Source: Planctomycetaceae bacterium
GTDB taxonomy: Bacteria > Planctomycetota > Planctomycetia > Pirellulales > Pirellulaceae
DNA length: 10,019 nt
Direction: 5' to 3'
Assembly: GCA_024642765.1 (NCBI GenBank)
Contig: JAHEAM010000112.1
Span: 1-10,019 of the forward strand
A program made the translations under genes and the position numbers. The stretch's first letter is position 1, and each line of letters opens with the position of its first letter. The notes beneath the pieces were generated by a model. It was not told the origin of the DNA. It saw nothing but the letters and a program-made list of their open reading frames with translations, and made no database searches. This document shows positions 1-6,620 of the stretch, one piece after another.

Positions 1-870
1 AAAACTGGCGTTGCAAAAGAGGGCGAAGAACCTGAAGAAGTTGCTCCAGTTGGTCCCAAACGATTCTTGCCGCAGTTTACGCTGGAGGGACTCGTAGTCG
101 ACGATGAGGGAGTTTATTCCCGCGTTCAATATCGTGACGAGTTTATGCCGGAAGTTTCGAAAGCCATTCAGAAATTCGAAGACCCTAATCGCCGTTTGCT
201 CAATCAACAAGAAATTGAACAAGCCGAATTCCCAGTTGTTTCTAGCGACGACGCGCCGGGGGTGTGGGGTGTCGCTGTGTGGAGTGAAGTTGATCCAAGA
301 CTAGATTATGTTTCGGTGTTTGTGCGTGGCATTACCAATGCATACACGATCGAATTCGACGCCGAGGGCAACCAAACGCTTCGCCACAAAACGCTGCAGC
401 TGAACTATTGGCGACCGGGTGATGTCGTGGAGCAAACGAGAGACAAAATCATTTACGGTATCCCTTTTGACAGTAACGTTCTTAGCCAAATTCAGATTTG
501 CAAGCACTACCAACTTCCTGGCCCACGTTTCAACGTCTACATCACAAACAAAGAAATTGATGGAGAAGCCTACATTGGCGGCATCAACGGCGAAGTCGAC
601 TCGGAGAGCTTCGATTCCCTGGCCGCGCCGCAGCTGGACAAAGGCGAATTTCCGGAACCGCTCTCTAATTACTTGGCAGGGTACGGCTTTGATGTCACCG
701 CAGCCAGTGGGTTCAAGACCCTGATCCCTGGTGAAAAATGGGCCTTCAATTTGGATTTCCAAGGTGAACCTAGGGTATTCGAGATCCGCCTGGAACCCGA
801 GTTCTGGCAAAAAGACGGGAAGGGGATCCGATTCCTCAAACGCCTTGAATATCTTTGGGTTTATCGCTAG
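1..870 (+). CDS. Conserved protein of unknown function, 5' end outside the window
   Basis: The reading frame is open from base 1 to the TAG at 868-870 and gives 289 visible residues. A TTG at 67 could serve as a start, but the frame continues upstream without a stop, so the gene most likely begins before the window. The first visible 20 residues are a Glu/Pro-rich linker (for example EGEEPEEVAP), followed by a globular-looking stretch rich in aromatic and acidic residues. Examples are LNYWRPGD near residue 138 and a C-terminal end FLKRLEYLWVYR. I see no transmembrane segment, catalytic signature or repeat in the visible part. The linker could connect to an N-terminal membrane anchor lying upstream, but that is a guess. 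I do not recognise the family. The long open frame on the + strand and the neighbouring rpmA on the same strand support a real gene. It is not rplU, the usual partner upstream of rpmA. Confidence 0.8.
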   Translation, partial: KTGVAKEGEEPEEVAPVGPKRFLPQFTLEGLVVDDEGVYSRVQYRDEFMPEVSKAIQKFEDPNRRLLNQQEIEQAEFPVVSSDDAPGVWGVAVWSEVDPRLDYVSVFVRGITNAYTIEFDAEGNQTLRHKTLQLNYWRPGDVVEQTRDKIIYGIPFDSNVLSQIQICKHYQLPGPRFNVYITNKEIDGEAYIGGINGEVDSESFDSLAAPQLDKGEFPEPLSNYLAGYGFDVTAASGFKTLIPGEKWAFNLDFQGEPRVFEIRLEPEFWQKDGKGIRFLKRLEYLWVYR

Positions 871-882
871 AATCTTGCCTCT

Positions 883-905
883 TCTTTGAATTGATATTTC
901 AAAGA
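883..905 (+). terminator. Weak A/T-rich stem-loop after the first gene
   Basis: TCTTTGAA at 883-890 is perfectly complementary to TTCAAAGA at 898-905, with a 7-base loop. It begins 12 bases after the stop codon of the first gene and is followed by TTATTAAA, not a clean T run. The stem has only two G/C pairs, so it could be a weak terminator of the upstream gene or chance. The rest of the 871-1009 gap shows no convincing promoter. Confidence 0.3.
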
Positions 906-1009
906 TTATTAAACGAAGCAAACTGCACCAATGTCTGGCGTCTCACGAGGGACGATAGGTAACTTGGTCTCCAACAAAACTAGTAATTCAAGCAATCGGA
1001 TAATTCTCA

Positions 1010-1276
1010 ATGGCTCATAAAAAAGGACAGGGGTCCACCCGTAATGGTCGCGATTCAAACGCACAGCGTCGTGGCGTTAAGAAATTCGGTGGCGAACAAG
1101 TAATCGCAGGAAATATTTTGATTCGTCAATGCGGCACCAAATGGCGAGCTGGCCGTAACGTCGGGCAAGGCAAAGACTACACTCTGTATGCATTGGTTCC
1201 AGGAAAAGTAATGTTTGACCAAGAAGGTCGACGGATCAATATCGTTGCCGAAAATGCAATGGCCGAAGCCAATTAG
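1010..1276 (+). CDS. rpmA: 50S ribosomal protein L27
   Basis: This 88-residue protein has the standard L27 layout. The flexible N-terminus begins MAHKKGQGSTRNGRDS, the part that reaches the peptidyl-transferase centre and contacts the tRNA acceptor ends. The beta-rich core follows with GNILIRQCGTKWRAGRNVG and the DYTLYALVPGKV block. Length matches the family, about 85-90 residues. There is no cleavable N-terminal extension of the Firmicutes type, since the protein starts directly with MAHKKG. The ATG at 1010 is fixed by this conserved N-terminus. No Shine-Dalgarno sequence is visible just upstream (AATTCTCA), which is common in planctomycetes. In most bacteria rpmA follows rplU and precedes obg. 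Here obg follows but an unrelated gene precedes, so rplU must lie elsewhere. The transcript probably ends at the terminator at 1353-1393. Confidence 0.98.
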   Translation: MAHKKGQGSTRNGRDSNAQRRGVKKFGGEQVIAGNILIRQCGTKWRAGRNVGQGKDYTLYALVPGKVMFDQEGRRINIVAENAMAEAN

Positions 1277-1300
1277 CTTTGCCCTTGAGTAGGCAAAGCT
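1275..1300 (+). other. 9-bp perfect stem-loop overlapping the rpmA stop codon
   Basis: AGCTTTGCC at 1275-1283 pairs perfectly with GGCAAAGCT at 1292-1300 around an 8-base loop. The left arm includes the last two bases of the rpmA TAG. It is not followed by a T tract, so it does not look like an intrinsic terminator on its own. It could protect the rpmA mRNA 3' end or pause transcription ahead of the stronger terminator about 50 bases downstream. The function is inferred; the pairing is seen directly. Confidence 0.45.
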
Positions 1301-1352
1301 CCAGGCTACCAGTGAAAGCCAACGTGCTGGAAACTACGTAGTTAAATCAACA

Positions 1353-1393
1353 GGATGCCCCGGACATATTAGCGTTCAGGGCATCCTTTTTTT
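1353..1393 (+). terminator. Intrinsic terminator between rpmA and obg
   Basis: GGATGCCC at 1353-1360 pairs perfectly with GGGCATCC at 1379-1386, with an 18-base loop, followed directly by seven T residues at 1387-1393. This is a strong Rho-independent terminator for rpmA read on the + strand. It implies that obg, starting 75 bases later, has its own promoter or depends on read-through. Confidence 0.88.
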
Positions 1394-1467
1394 GTGAAAC
1401 CGACTTGGTCCGCGCTAATCGTCCTGCAACCAAGCATTTTGTTTTTTTAGAATCGCGTGTTAGTCCT

Positions 1468-2475
1468 ATGATGTTTGTAGACCGTGTTGAAATTGAAATC
1501 CAAGCTGGCGACGGCGGTGACGGTTGCATGAGCTTTCGGCGCGAAAAGAAAGTCCCCAAAGGCGGGCCTGATGGTGGCAACGGAGGTGATGGCGGCAGCA
1601 TCATATTTCTCGCGCGTGAAGGCGTGAATAGCCTAGTCGATCTCACGCACCGCAAAACGCTACGTGCCGACCGCGGCACAAATGGTCAAGGCTCCGGGTG
1701 CCACGGACGCGCGGCAAAAGATTGCGTGGTCTATGTACCGCCAGGCACTCTGATAATTGACGCTACGAATAATCTAGTCATGAAAGATCTCAAATACGAA
1801 GGCGAACAAGTTGTCGCGGCCGCAGGAGGACGGGGAGGCAAAGGCAATACTCACTTCAAGTCCTCGACCAACCAAGCTCCGCGACATATCACGCGCGGCG
1901 AAAAGGGCGAACGGAGACGACTGATTCTCGAACTGAAGGTTATCGCGGATGTGGGACTCGTCGGAAAACCAAACGCTGGCAAAAGTACGCTCCTAAGTCG
2001 ACTTTCTCGCGCCCGACCGGAAATTGCCGCCTATCCCTTCACGACCAAGTATCCGAATCTAGGCATCGTTACGATCGATAACGATCGACAGTTCGTCTTG
2101 GCGGACATCCCAGGATTGATTGAAGGTGCCCACCAAGGTATCGGTCTCGGACATGACTTCCTCAAACACATTGAGCGATCCGGAATTATCGTGCATCTGG
2201 TTGAGCCTGATCCCGTCGATGGCTCAAACCCGATCGAAAACTATCGAACGATTCGCCATGAACTTGAATGTTATCGCAAAGAGTTGGGCAGTCGTACGGA
2301 GATTTTAGCAGTTACCAAATCTGAGCTGCCTTCGGCAGTCAGCGTCCAGGAAGAACTGCAGGCAGTGACGGGGCGCGAGGTTCTTTTGATTTCAGCTGTG
2401 ACAGGTGCTGGCCTTATTGAACTGGTGCGCCGAGTTGGCGACGCCCTCCGCGAAACGGCCAAACTGGGTGCTTGA
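1468..2475 (+). CDS. obg: Obg/CgtA GTPase, short form
   Basis: Essential ribosome-associated GTPase that acts in late 50S assembly and stress signalling. The numbering here is from the second ATG, at 1471. The glycine-rich Obg fold spans about residues 1-158, including FRREKKVPKGGPDGG. The G domain follows: G1 GKPNAGKS at 165-172, switch I TT at 191-192, G3 DIPG at 212-215, and G5 SAV at 308-310. The G4 position reads TKSE (282-285) instead of the usual NKxD. The protein ends at residue 334, just after the G domain, so the variable C-terminal tail of E. coli ObgE and the OCT domain of B. subtilis Obg are missing. Two adjacent ATGs (1468, 1471) both give the conserved FVD start, and a GTG at 1405 would add residues unlike the family. 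No Shine-Dalgarno is visible. The coaX start lies one base after the stop, suggesting translational coupling. Confidence 0.95.
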   Translation: MMFVDRVEIEIQAGDGGDGCMSFRREKKVPKGGPDGGNGGDGGSIIFLAREGVNSLVDLTHRKTLRADRGTNGQGSGCHGRAAKDCVVYVPPGTLIIDATNNLVMKDLKYEGEQVVAAAGGRGGKGNTHFKSSTNQAPRHITRGEKGERRRLILELKVIADVGLVGKPNAGKSTLLSRLSRARPEIAAYPFTTKYPNLGIVTIDNDRQFVLADIPGLIEGAHQGIGLGHDFLKHIERSGIIVHLVEPDPVDGSNPIENYRTIRHELECYRKELGSRTEILAVTKSELPSAVSVQEELQAVTGREVLLISAVTGAGLIELVRRVGDALRETAKLGA

Positions 2476-2476
2476 A

Positions 2477-3256
2477 ATGCCTGATCAGACCATCCTCCTC
2501 GATATTGGAAATGCCCGCACGAAGTTGGTGCTGACCGATGCCAAAAAAATCAAAGCCGCCCTGAAGTCCGGTGCCATAAGTTCAACAACGCTGAGCCCGG
2601 TTTCATTTTCTCACCTCGATGAAATCGCCGATTGGATCAAAAAACAAAACTGCTCGAACGAATCGTTGCAGTGGCAGATAGCAAGTGTCAATCGCCCGCA
2701 ATGCGACGCGCTGCTGAATTGGATCGCTGGAAATCGCCAATCCGATTCGTTTCGATTGATTGACCATACCTTGGTGCCAATCAGGACAGAAGTGCGCTTT
2801 CGGGAGCGAGTTGGGATCGACCGTCTCCTGGCAGCTTGGGCAGCCCATCAATTCCAAAGTTCAAAACAAGCCTGCATTGTTGTAGACGCAGGCACTGCTG
2901 TAACGATCGATTACGTGAACCTAGACGGCACATTGCTTGGCGGAAATATTTTTCCGGGACTGGTCAGTTCGCTCAAAAACTTGCGCCAATCGACAGCTGC
3001 ATTGCCCGAAATTGCAATTGCAGAAGCACCAGACTATTGTCTAGGCCGCGATACCACCGAAGCAATCACCAGTGGCGTATTCCACAGCCAAATCGGCGCG
3101 ATTTGTTACTTGGTCAACAAAATCCAATCCGAATTCGGCGAGTGTAAAATCATCACTACGGGGGGCGCGATCCACACGCTCCAATCACGACTTCCTGCCG
3201 ACTGGCAACACGCGCCCAACCTTGTTTTGACAGGCATCGCAGCGTTGCCTGGATAA
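2477..3256 (+). CDS. coaX: Type III pantothenate kinase
   Basis: CoaX phosphorylates pantothenate with ATP, the first step of coenzyme A synthesis, in the cytoplasm. It belongs to the ASKHA fold and is unrelated to CoaA. The 259 residues match the family's usual length of about 250-260. Visible motifs are the N-terminal phosphate-binding LLDIGNART at 7-15, RVGIDRLLAAWAA around 111-123, the second phosphate motif DAGTAVTIDY at 137-146, GGNIFPGL at 155-162, GRDTTEAITSG at 190-200 and TTGGAIHTL near 227-235. The ATG at 2477 puts the phosphate motif at the expected place near the N-terminus; a longer frame from 2405 would overlap obg and add non-family residues. The start is one base after the obg stop (TGA-A-ATG), so the two genes are almost certainly on one transcript. 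Known CoaX enzymes need a monovalent cation, typically potassium, and resist feedback by CoA. Confidence 0.93.
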   Translation: MPDQTILLDIGNARTKLVLTDAKKIKAALKSGAISSTTLSPVSFSHLDEIADWIKKQNCSNESLQWQIASVNRPQCDALLNWIAGNRQSDSFRLIDHTLVPIRTEVRFRERVGIDRLLAAWAAHQFQSSKQACIVVDAGTAVTIDYVNLDGTLLGGNIFPGLVSSLKNLRQSTAALPEIAIAEAPDYCLGRDTTEAITSGVFHSQIGAICYLVNKIQSEFGECKIITTGGAIHTLQSRLPADWQHAPNLVLTGIAALPG

Positions 3257-3383
3257 ATAAGTGCAAAAGAATTGACCACTGTTTAATGAGCTTTTCGCCG
3301 GTCAAAGAAACGAATTCCACAACTTAAAATGATTATTCGCAGCAACGCTATTCATTCGGGAAATCAAGAATCGGAACACCCCA

Positions 3384-4547
3384 ATGCCAAATCGAGATTC
3401 TGAGATTCATTTTGCGAGACTCACTGGAGAGGGCAGGGGTGCCATTGCCACAACTTGCGTTTTTGGAAATGGAGCGAGACGGCTTGTTGCGAAGTATTTT
3501 CGGCCGTTTGGCAAGAAACGATTAGAAACAATACCCGTCGGGTCGTTGGTTTACGGCCTATGGGTTGGCTTTGTAGATCAATCCAGGACGGAGGGTTCAC
3601 CCAGCGAAGACCTTGTCGTCACAATCCTTGCGGATGATTACGTTGAAATCCATTCGCATGGCGGCAACATGAGTTCGTCTCAAATTGCTCTAGACCTAAT
3701 GAATGCGGGCGCTTTGAGTGTCGATGCATCACAATTCATGCGCACGCATTCCGAAAATTTCTGGGATTTCGAATTGCAATCGGCACTCTTGAAAGCTGAG
3801 ACCGAATTCGCCGCCCGCTTGATTCTAACGCAACAAGGTGTTTGGCGGTCGACTCTTGAGGATTGGAAACAGGCGAACGAAAAAGATGACTATTCATCCA
3901 TTCAAAACTCAATTGCCAAGACATTGCTTTGGGCTCGTTTGGCGCGACATGTTCTGGAACCCTGGTCTGTCGTTTTGCGCGGTAAACCCAATGTTGGCAA
4001 AAGCAGTCTGATCAATGCGATGGTTGGGTTCGAGCGAGCTATCGTCAATCCAATGCCTGGCACAACCCGCGATGTGCTACGGCAACGAACTGCTCTCGAC
4101 GGTTGGCCGATCCAACTGTCAGACACGGCTGGAGTACGTGAATTGGCCGATGAACTGGAGGCGACAGCAATTGAACGCGGACGAACTGAATCCCAGGCCG
4201 CCGATTGCTTGATCGACGTTTCCGCAATCGATGATTCGCAGATGCCTGAATTCGGTAACGCGAGAATGGCTGACTTGTTCGTTTGCAACAAAATGGATTT
4301 GGGGCCTCAGCCTGCCTCGGACGGCAAAACCATTTTTGTATCCGCGAAGAAGGGAACCAATGTCGACGAATTGTTAAAACGAGTTATTGGGTTCTTGGTT
4401 CCTGAAATGCCTCCGCCAGATCAGCCTTTGCCAATCACAGCTGCGATGTTTGAGCGTTTGCAACAGGGACACGCATTGTTGAATGTGGGTACATCCCGAG
4501 ATGAGCTGCAATTACATTTGCCGCGATTATTATTCGACAGTGTTTAA
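3384..4547 (+). CDS. MnmE/TrmE-like GTPase lacking the C-terminal catalytic segment
   Basis: The 387-residue protein follows the MnmE plan. The N-terminal folate-binding-type domain has GRGAIA at 18-22 onward and YVEIHSHGG at 86-94. A helical segment follows at about 125-195 (LLKAETEFAARLILTQQ). The G domain has G1 GKPNVGKS at 200-207, G2 TTRD at 227-230, G3 DTAG at 247-250, G4 NKMD at 302-305 and G5 SAK at 320-322. All five GTP-binding motifs are intact. Canonical MnmE is about 450-460 residues and ends in C-(I/L/V)-G-K, whose cysteine is needed for U34 tRNA modification. Here the chain stops at LLFDSV inside the C-terminal helical part, and the FLNG-type motif of the first helical part is also missing. 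I found no continuation of the lost end in another frame downstream. It is probably a paralogue with a different job, with a true MnmE encoded elsewhere. The ATG at 3384 fits the family N-terminus; no Shine-Dalgarno is seen. Confidence 0.82.
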   Translation: MPNRDSEIHFARLTGEGRGAIATTCVFGNGARRLVAKYFRPFGKKRLETIPVGSLVYGLWVGFVDQSRTEGSPSEDLVVTILADDYVEIHSHGGNMSSSQIALDLMNAGALSVDASQFMRTHSENFWDFELQSALLKAETEFAARLILTQQGVWRSTLEDWKQANEKDDYSSIQNSIAKTLLWARLARHVLEPWSVVLRGKPNVGKSSLINAMVGFERAIVNPMPGTTRDVLRQRTALDGWPIQLSDTAGVRELADELEATAIERGRTESQAADCLIDVSAIDDSQMPEFGNARMADLFVCNKMDLGPQPASDGKTIFVSAKKGTNVDELLKRVIGFLVPEMPPPDQPLPITAAMFERLQQGHALLNVGTSRDELQLHLPRLLFDSV

Positions 4548-4718
4548 CCTTATGCAGATAGGCTTCCGGTGCATTCCTGAAGAAGTATTTGTGAATGTAT
4601 CCCTGGACTAAAGCTCAGTGAAGTTTGCGAACTCTGTTGCAGTTTATGCTGCTTGCGGCCACAATTGATCGTTAGCATCTTTGAACTTAGTTCGAAACGA
4701 AAATAACTCGCGATTCCA

Positions 4719-4742
4719 TGTTAGAATTGGCCTTGAGAGGAG
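4719..4742 (+). promoter_or_regulatory. Possible extended -10 promoter and Shine-Dalgarno for the GspF-like gene
   Basis: The stretch 4719-4727 reads TG-T-TAGAAT, an extended -10 pattern, with no recognisable -35 at the usual distance. A transcript would start around 4733-4735, directly before the purine-rich GAGAGGAG at 4735-4742. AGGAG ends 6 bases before the ATG at 4749, a good Shine-Dalgarno spacing and the clearest in the window. The ribosome site is credible; the promoter is tentative. The rest of the 4548-4748 gap shows nothing else I can support. Confidence 0.35.
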
Positions 4743-4748
4743 TTTGGT

Positions 4749-5858
4749 ATGTCCCCTGTCGAGATTTCTGCAACTGGAGCAAGAAACGGTAACAGCAACG
4801 GCCCGGTATTGCCGCGAATGTCGACCGGCCGAATCTCCTATCGGCAACTATCGAAATTATTCTACCGCTTGGACAAGTCCTACACTGCTGGTCTCGACAT
4901 TCGGACTATCATTCGCCGAGAATCGGAAAACGGTAGTTCCTCATTTCGAATTGCAATGGGCAAACTCGCCGACGACCTGGACCAAGGCACAGGGTTGGCC
5001 GACGCGATGAAAAATCTAGCCGGTTACTTTCCTTCATTGGTAGTTGCGATTGTGCAGGCTGGTGAGCGTGGCGGGCGCATGGACGAGGCCTTTCGAAAAC
5101 TGCATCAACACTTCGACGGGTTGGTGAAATTTCAGGTTCGATTGCTGGGCTCGATCGCTTGGCCGCTTTTTGAATTGGCTGCTGCGGTCGTAATCATCGG
5201 ACTTTTGATTTTGTTGTTGGGTTTTATTTACACAACCAACAACATTGAACCCCTTGATGTTTTCGGTTTAAAGCTCGGACCAACCGGCGACTTTTTGCTG
5301 TACTGTGGCATCATTTCGCTTTTTGCAGGCAGTGCATTTGTGTTGTTTCGCGGAACCATGAAGGGTTGGTTTGGCAATTTTCCGATGCGTCTCGCGCGGC
5401 GGATCCCATTGCTTGGAAAAACGATTGAATGTTTGGCATTGTCGCGAATGGCTTGGACTTTGTCGATGGCTGAAAACGCCGGCATGGCCGCCGGCGAATC
5501 CGCAGAACTCTCGCTTGAGGCAACGCAAAACTATTACTACTTCGGCCTGATCGATGACATCAAGGCTCAGATTGCAAAACGCAATGAATTCTACAAAGCG
5601 TTTCAAAAAACTAACGCGTTTCCTGATGAATTTTTAATGTATGTTCAGAACGGCGAAACAACGGGGCAATTGGCAGAAACAATGGAACGCGTTTCGCAAA
5701 ACTTGCAGGAACAGGCAGAAAATAACCTGAAGGCTCTCTCCGTTATCGGTTTCGTGATGACGTTTATGTTCGTTGCGGTCCTGATGGTCTCGGTCATCAT
5801 CTTTATGTATCAAAAGTTTTACATCGGACCAATGAACGACGCACTGAATTTCCATTAG
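4749..5858 (+). CDS. Type II secretion F / PilC family inner-membrane protein
   Basis: GspF/PilC proteins form the inner-membrane platform beneath type II secretion or type IV pilus assemblies, coupling an ATPase to pseudopilin movement. The 369 residues hold the usual duplicated cytoplasmic F domain. The first, about 33-140, has FPSLVVAIVQAGERGGRMDE at 94-113. The second, about 231-330, has FPDEFLMYVQNGETTGQLAE at 291-310. These repeat the F-P-x(n)-GE-x-(S/T/G)-G pattern typical of each half. Three hydrophobic segments lie at about 140-162, 181-201 and 332-354. It is slightly shorter than the usual 400 or so and begins with a 25-residue polar lead. The start is fixed by AGGAG six bases upstream of the ATG. 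No ATPase, pseudopilin or secretin gene is nearby, so it is a stand-alone copy whose system is unknown. It converges on the motor operon with 19 bases between the stops and no terminator visible there. Confidence 0.88.
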   Translation: MSPVEISATGARNGNSNGPVLPRMSTGRISYRQLSKLFYRLDKSYTAGLDIRTIIRRESENGSSSFRIAMGKLADDLDQGTGLADAMKNLAGYFPSLVVAIVQAGERGGRMDEAFRKLHQHFDGLVKFQVRLLGSIAWPLFELAAAVVIIGLLILLLGFIYTTNNIEPLDVFGLKLGPTGDFLLYCGIISLFAGSAFVLFRGTMKGWFGNFPMRLARRIPLLGKTIECLALSRMAWTLSMAENAGMAAGESAELSLEATQNYYYFGLIDDIKAQIAKRNEFYKAFQKTNAFPDEFLMYVQNGETTGQLAETMERVSQNLQEQAENNLKALSVIGFVMTFMFVAVLMVSVIIFMYQKFYIGPMNDALNFH

Positions 5859-5877
5859 TGACTCAATACTGCCTGGT

Positions 5878-6618
5878 CTATTCCGTTCTTGAAACAACAA
5901 ATGAAACGATTGGACGTTGCGCGTCGGCAAATAGCCAGGGTTTTGCTGAGAAACGAACTTGCTCTTCTTGCATGGGCGTTAAAAAGAAACTCTTCGCAAG
6001 TTGTTGTTTGATCAATATCGCTTTTTCAATCGCTTGGTTCATCGCAAGTTCGCTTGGCAAACGCGACCAAACAATGATCTCCAAACGGTAGTTGTTGGAA
6101 CGCAACATCGGGATGGTTTTCGCCGCCAAACGGATGGCGTTTTCATCGAGTGGACTGTTGCCCGCAAAAAAAGTATCGAAAGAATCAAAAACAACCTGTC
6201 CCGATGTTTTCGGCTGCTCTTTCAGTGAATATTGACAGTCTAATTCGTTAAGGAATCGTTTGAAGTTTTCTTGGTTACGGTCGATAACACGCCCTTTGTC
6301 GTCGCGTTCGTCTGGGCCAATTTCAGCAGTTTTCTCATCAGTTTTCGGTTGGTTGCTGGCAATGGCGAAGATCGGAGATGGATAATCTTGCTCGATGGCC
6401 AGGTGGCCGCGATCGGTCGACATACTTCCGGGTGTCGCCATATCTTTGAAGGCTGAGGAAAAAGAACTTGTACCGGAGTGAAGATTTGCCCCTGTCTGTT
6501 CTTTGGCCAAACTATTTAGGACGATAAAGAACGCCAAGAGCGCAGTCATCGTATCACCAAAGGATACGAGATAGCCCATGTTCGGTTTGGAAGGTGGTTT
6601 ACGTTCTTTGCGAGCCAT
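5878..6618 (-). CDS. Second MotB-like stator protein
   Basis: This 246-residue protein has a short basic N-terminus (MARKERKPPSKP) and a single transmembrane helix at about 16-37. Within it FGDTMTALLAFF places an acidic residue, Asp22, where MotB carries the ion-binding aspartate (Asp32 in E. coli). A long polar periplasmic stretch follows, then a C-terminal region from about 143 (VVFDSFDTFFAGNSPLDENA) that resembles the OmpA-like fold in layout. The usual peptidoglycan-binding signature (TD followed by LSxxRA) is not visible; SELAMNQAIEKA at 189-200 occupies the place. It lies two bases after the stop of the other MotB-like gene and is the last gene of the motA operon. It is probably a stator subunit, perhaps a partner of the first MotB. 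Other possibilities are an accessory, non-anchoring paralogue. The family assignment is solid for the membrane part and weaker for the C-terminus. Confidence 0.8.
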   Translation of the reverse strand: MARKERKPPSKPNMGYLVSFGDTMTALLAFFIVLNSLAKEQTGANLHSGTSSFSSAFKDMATPGSMSTDRGHLAIEQDYPSPIFAIASNQPKTDEKTAEIGPDERDDKGRVIDRNQENFKRFLNELDCQYSLKEQPKTSGQVVFDSFDTFFAGNSPLDENAIRLAAKTIPMLRSNNYRLEIIVWSRLPSELAMNQAIEKAILIKQQLAKSFFLTPMQEEQVRFSAKPWLFADAQRPIVSFVVSRTE

Positions 6619-6620
6619 AT

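Noticed and set aside
301..921. Long open frame on the minus strand opposite the first gene (206 residues)
   Set aside because: It lies almost entirely antisense to the + strand gene, which has an even longer open frame extending beyond the window, and its translation shows no recognisable motif.
1448..1453. TAGAAT as a -10 box for obg
   Set aside because: The best hexamer 17 bases upstream is TGCAAC, a poor -35; the box is a single weak match in an A/T-rich stretch, though a promoter after the terminator is expected somewhere here.
3272..3305. TTGACC / GGTCAA inverted pair between coaX and the MnmE-like gene
   Set aside because: Six base pairs with a 22-base loop and no T tract; too weak to call a terminator or operator. 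The rest of the 127-base gap shows nothing I can support.
4548..4748. Possible frameshifted continuation of the MnmE-like gene carrying the missing CxGK end
   Set aside because: The other frames after 4547 hit stops quickly and give no sequence resembling the MnmE C-terminus.
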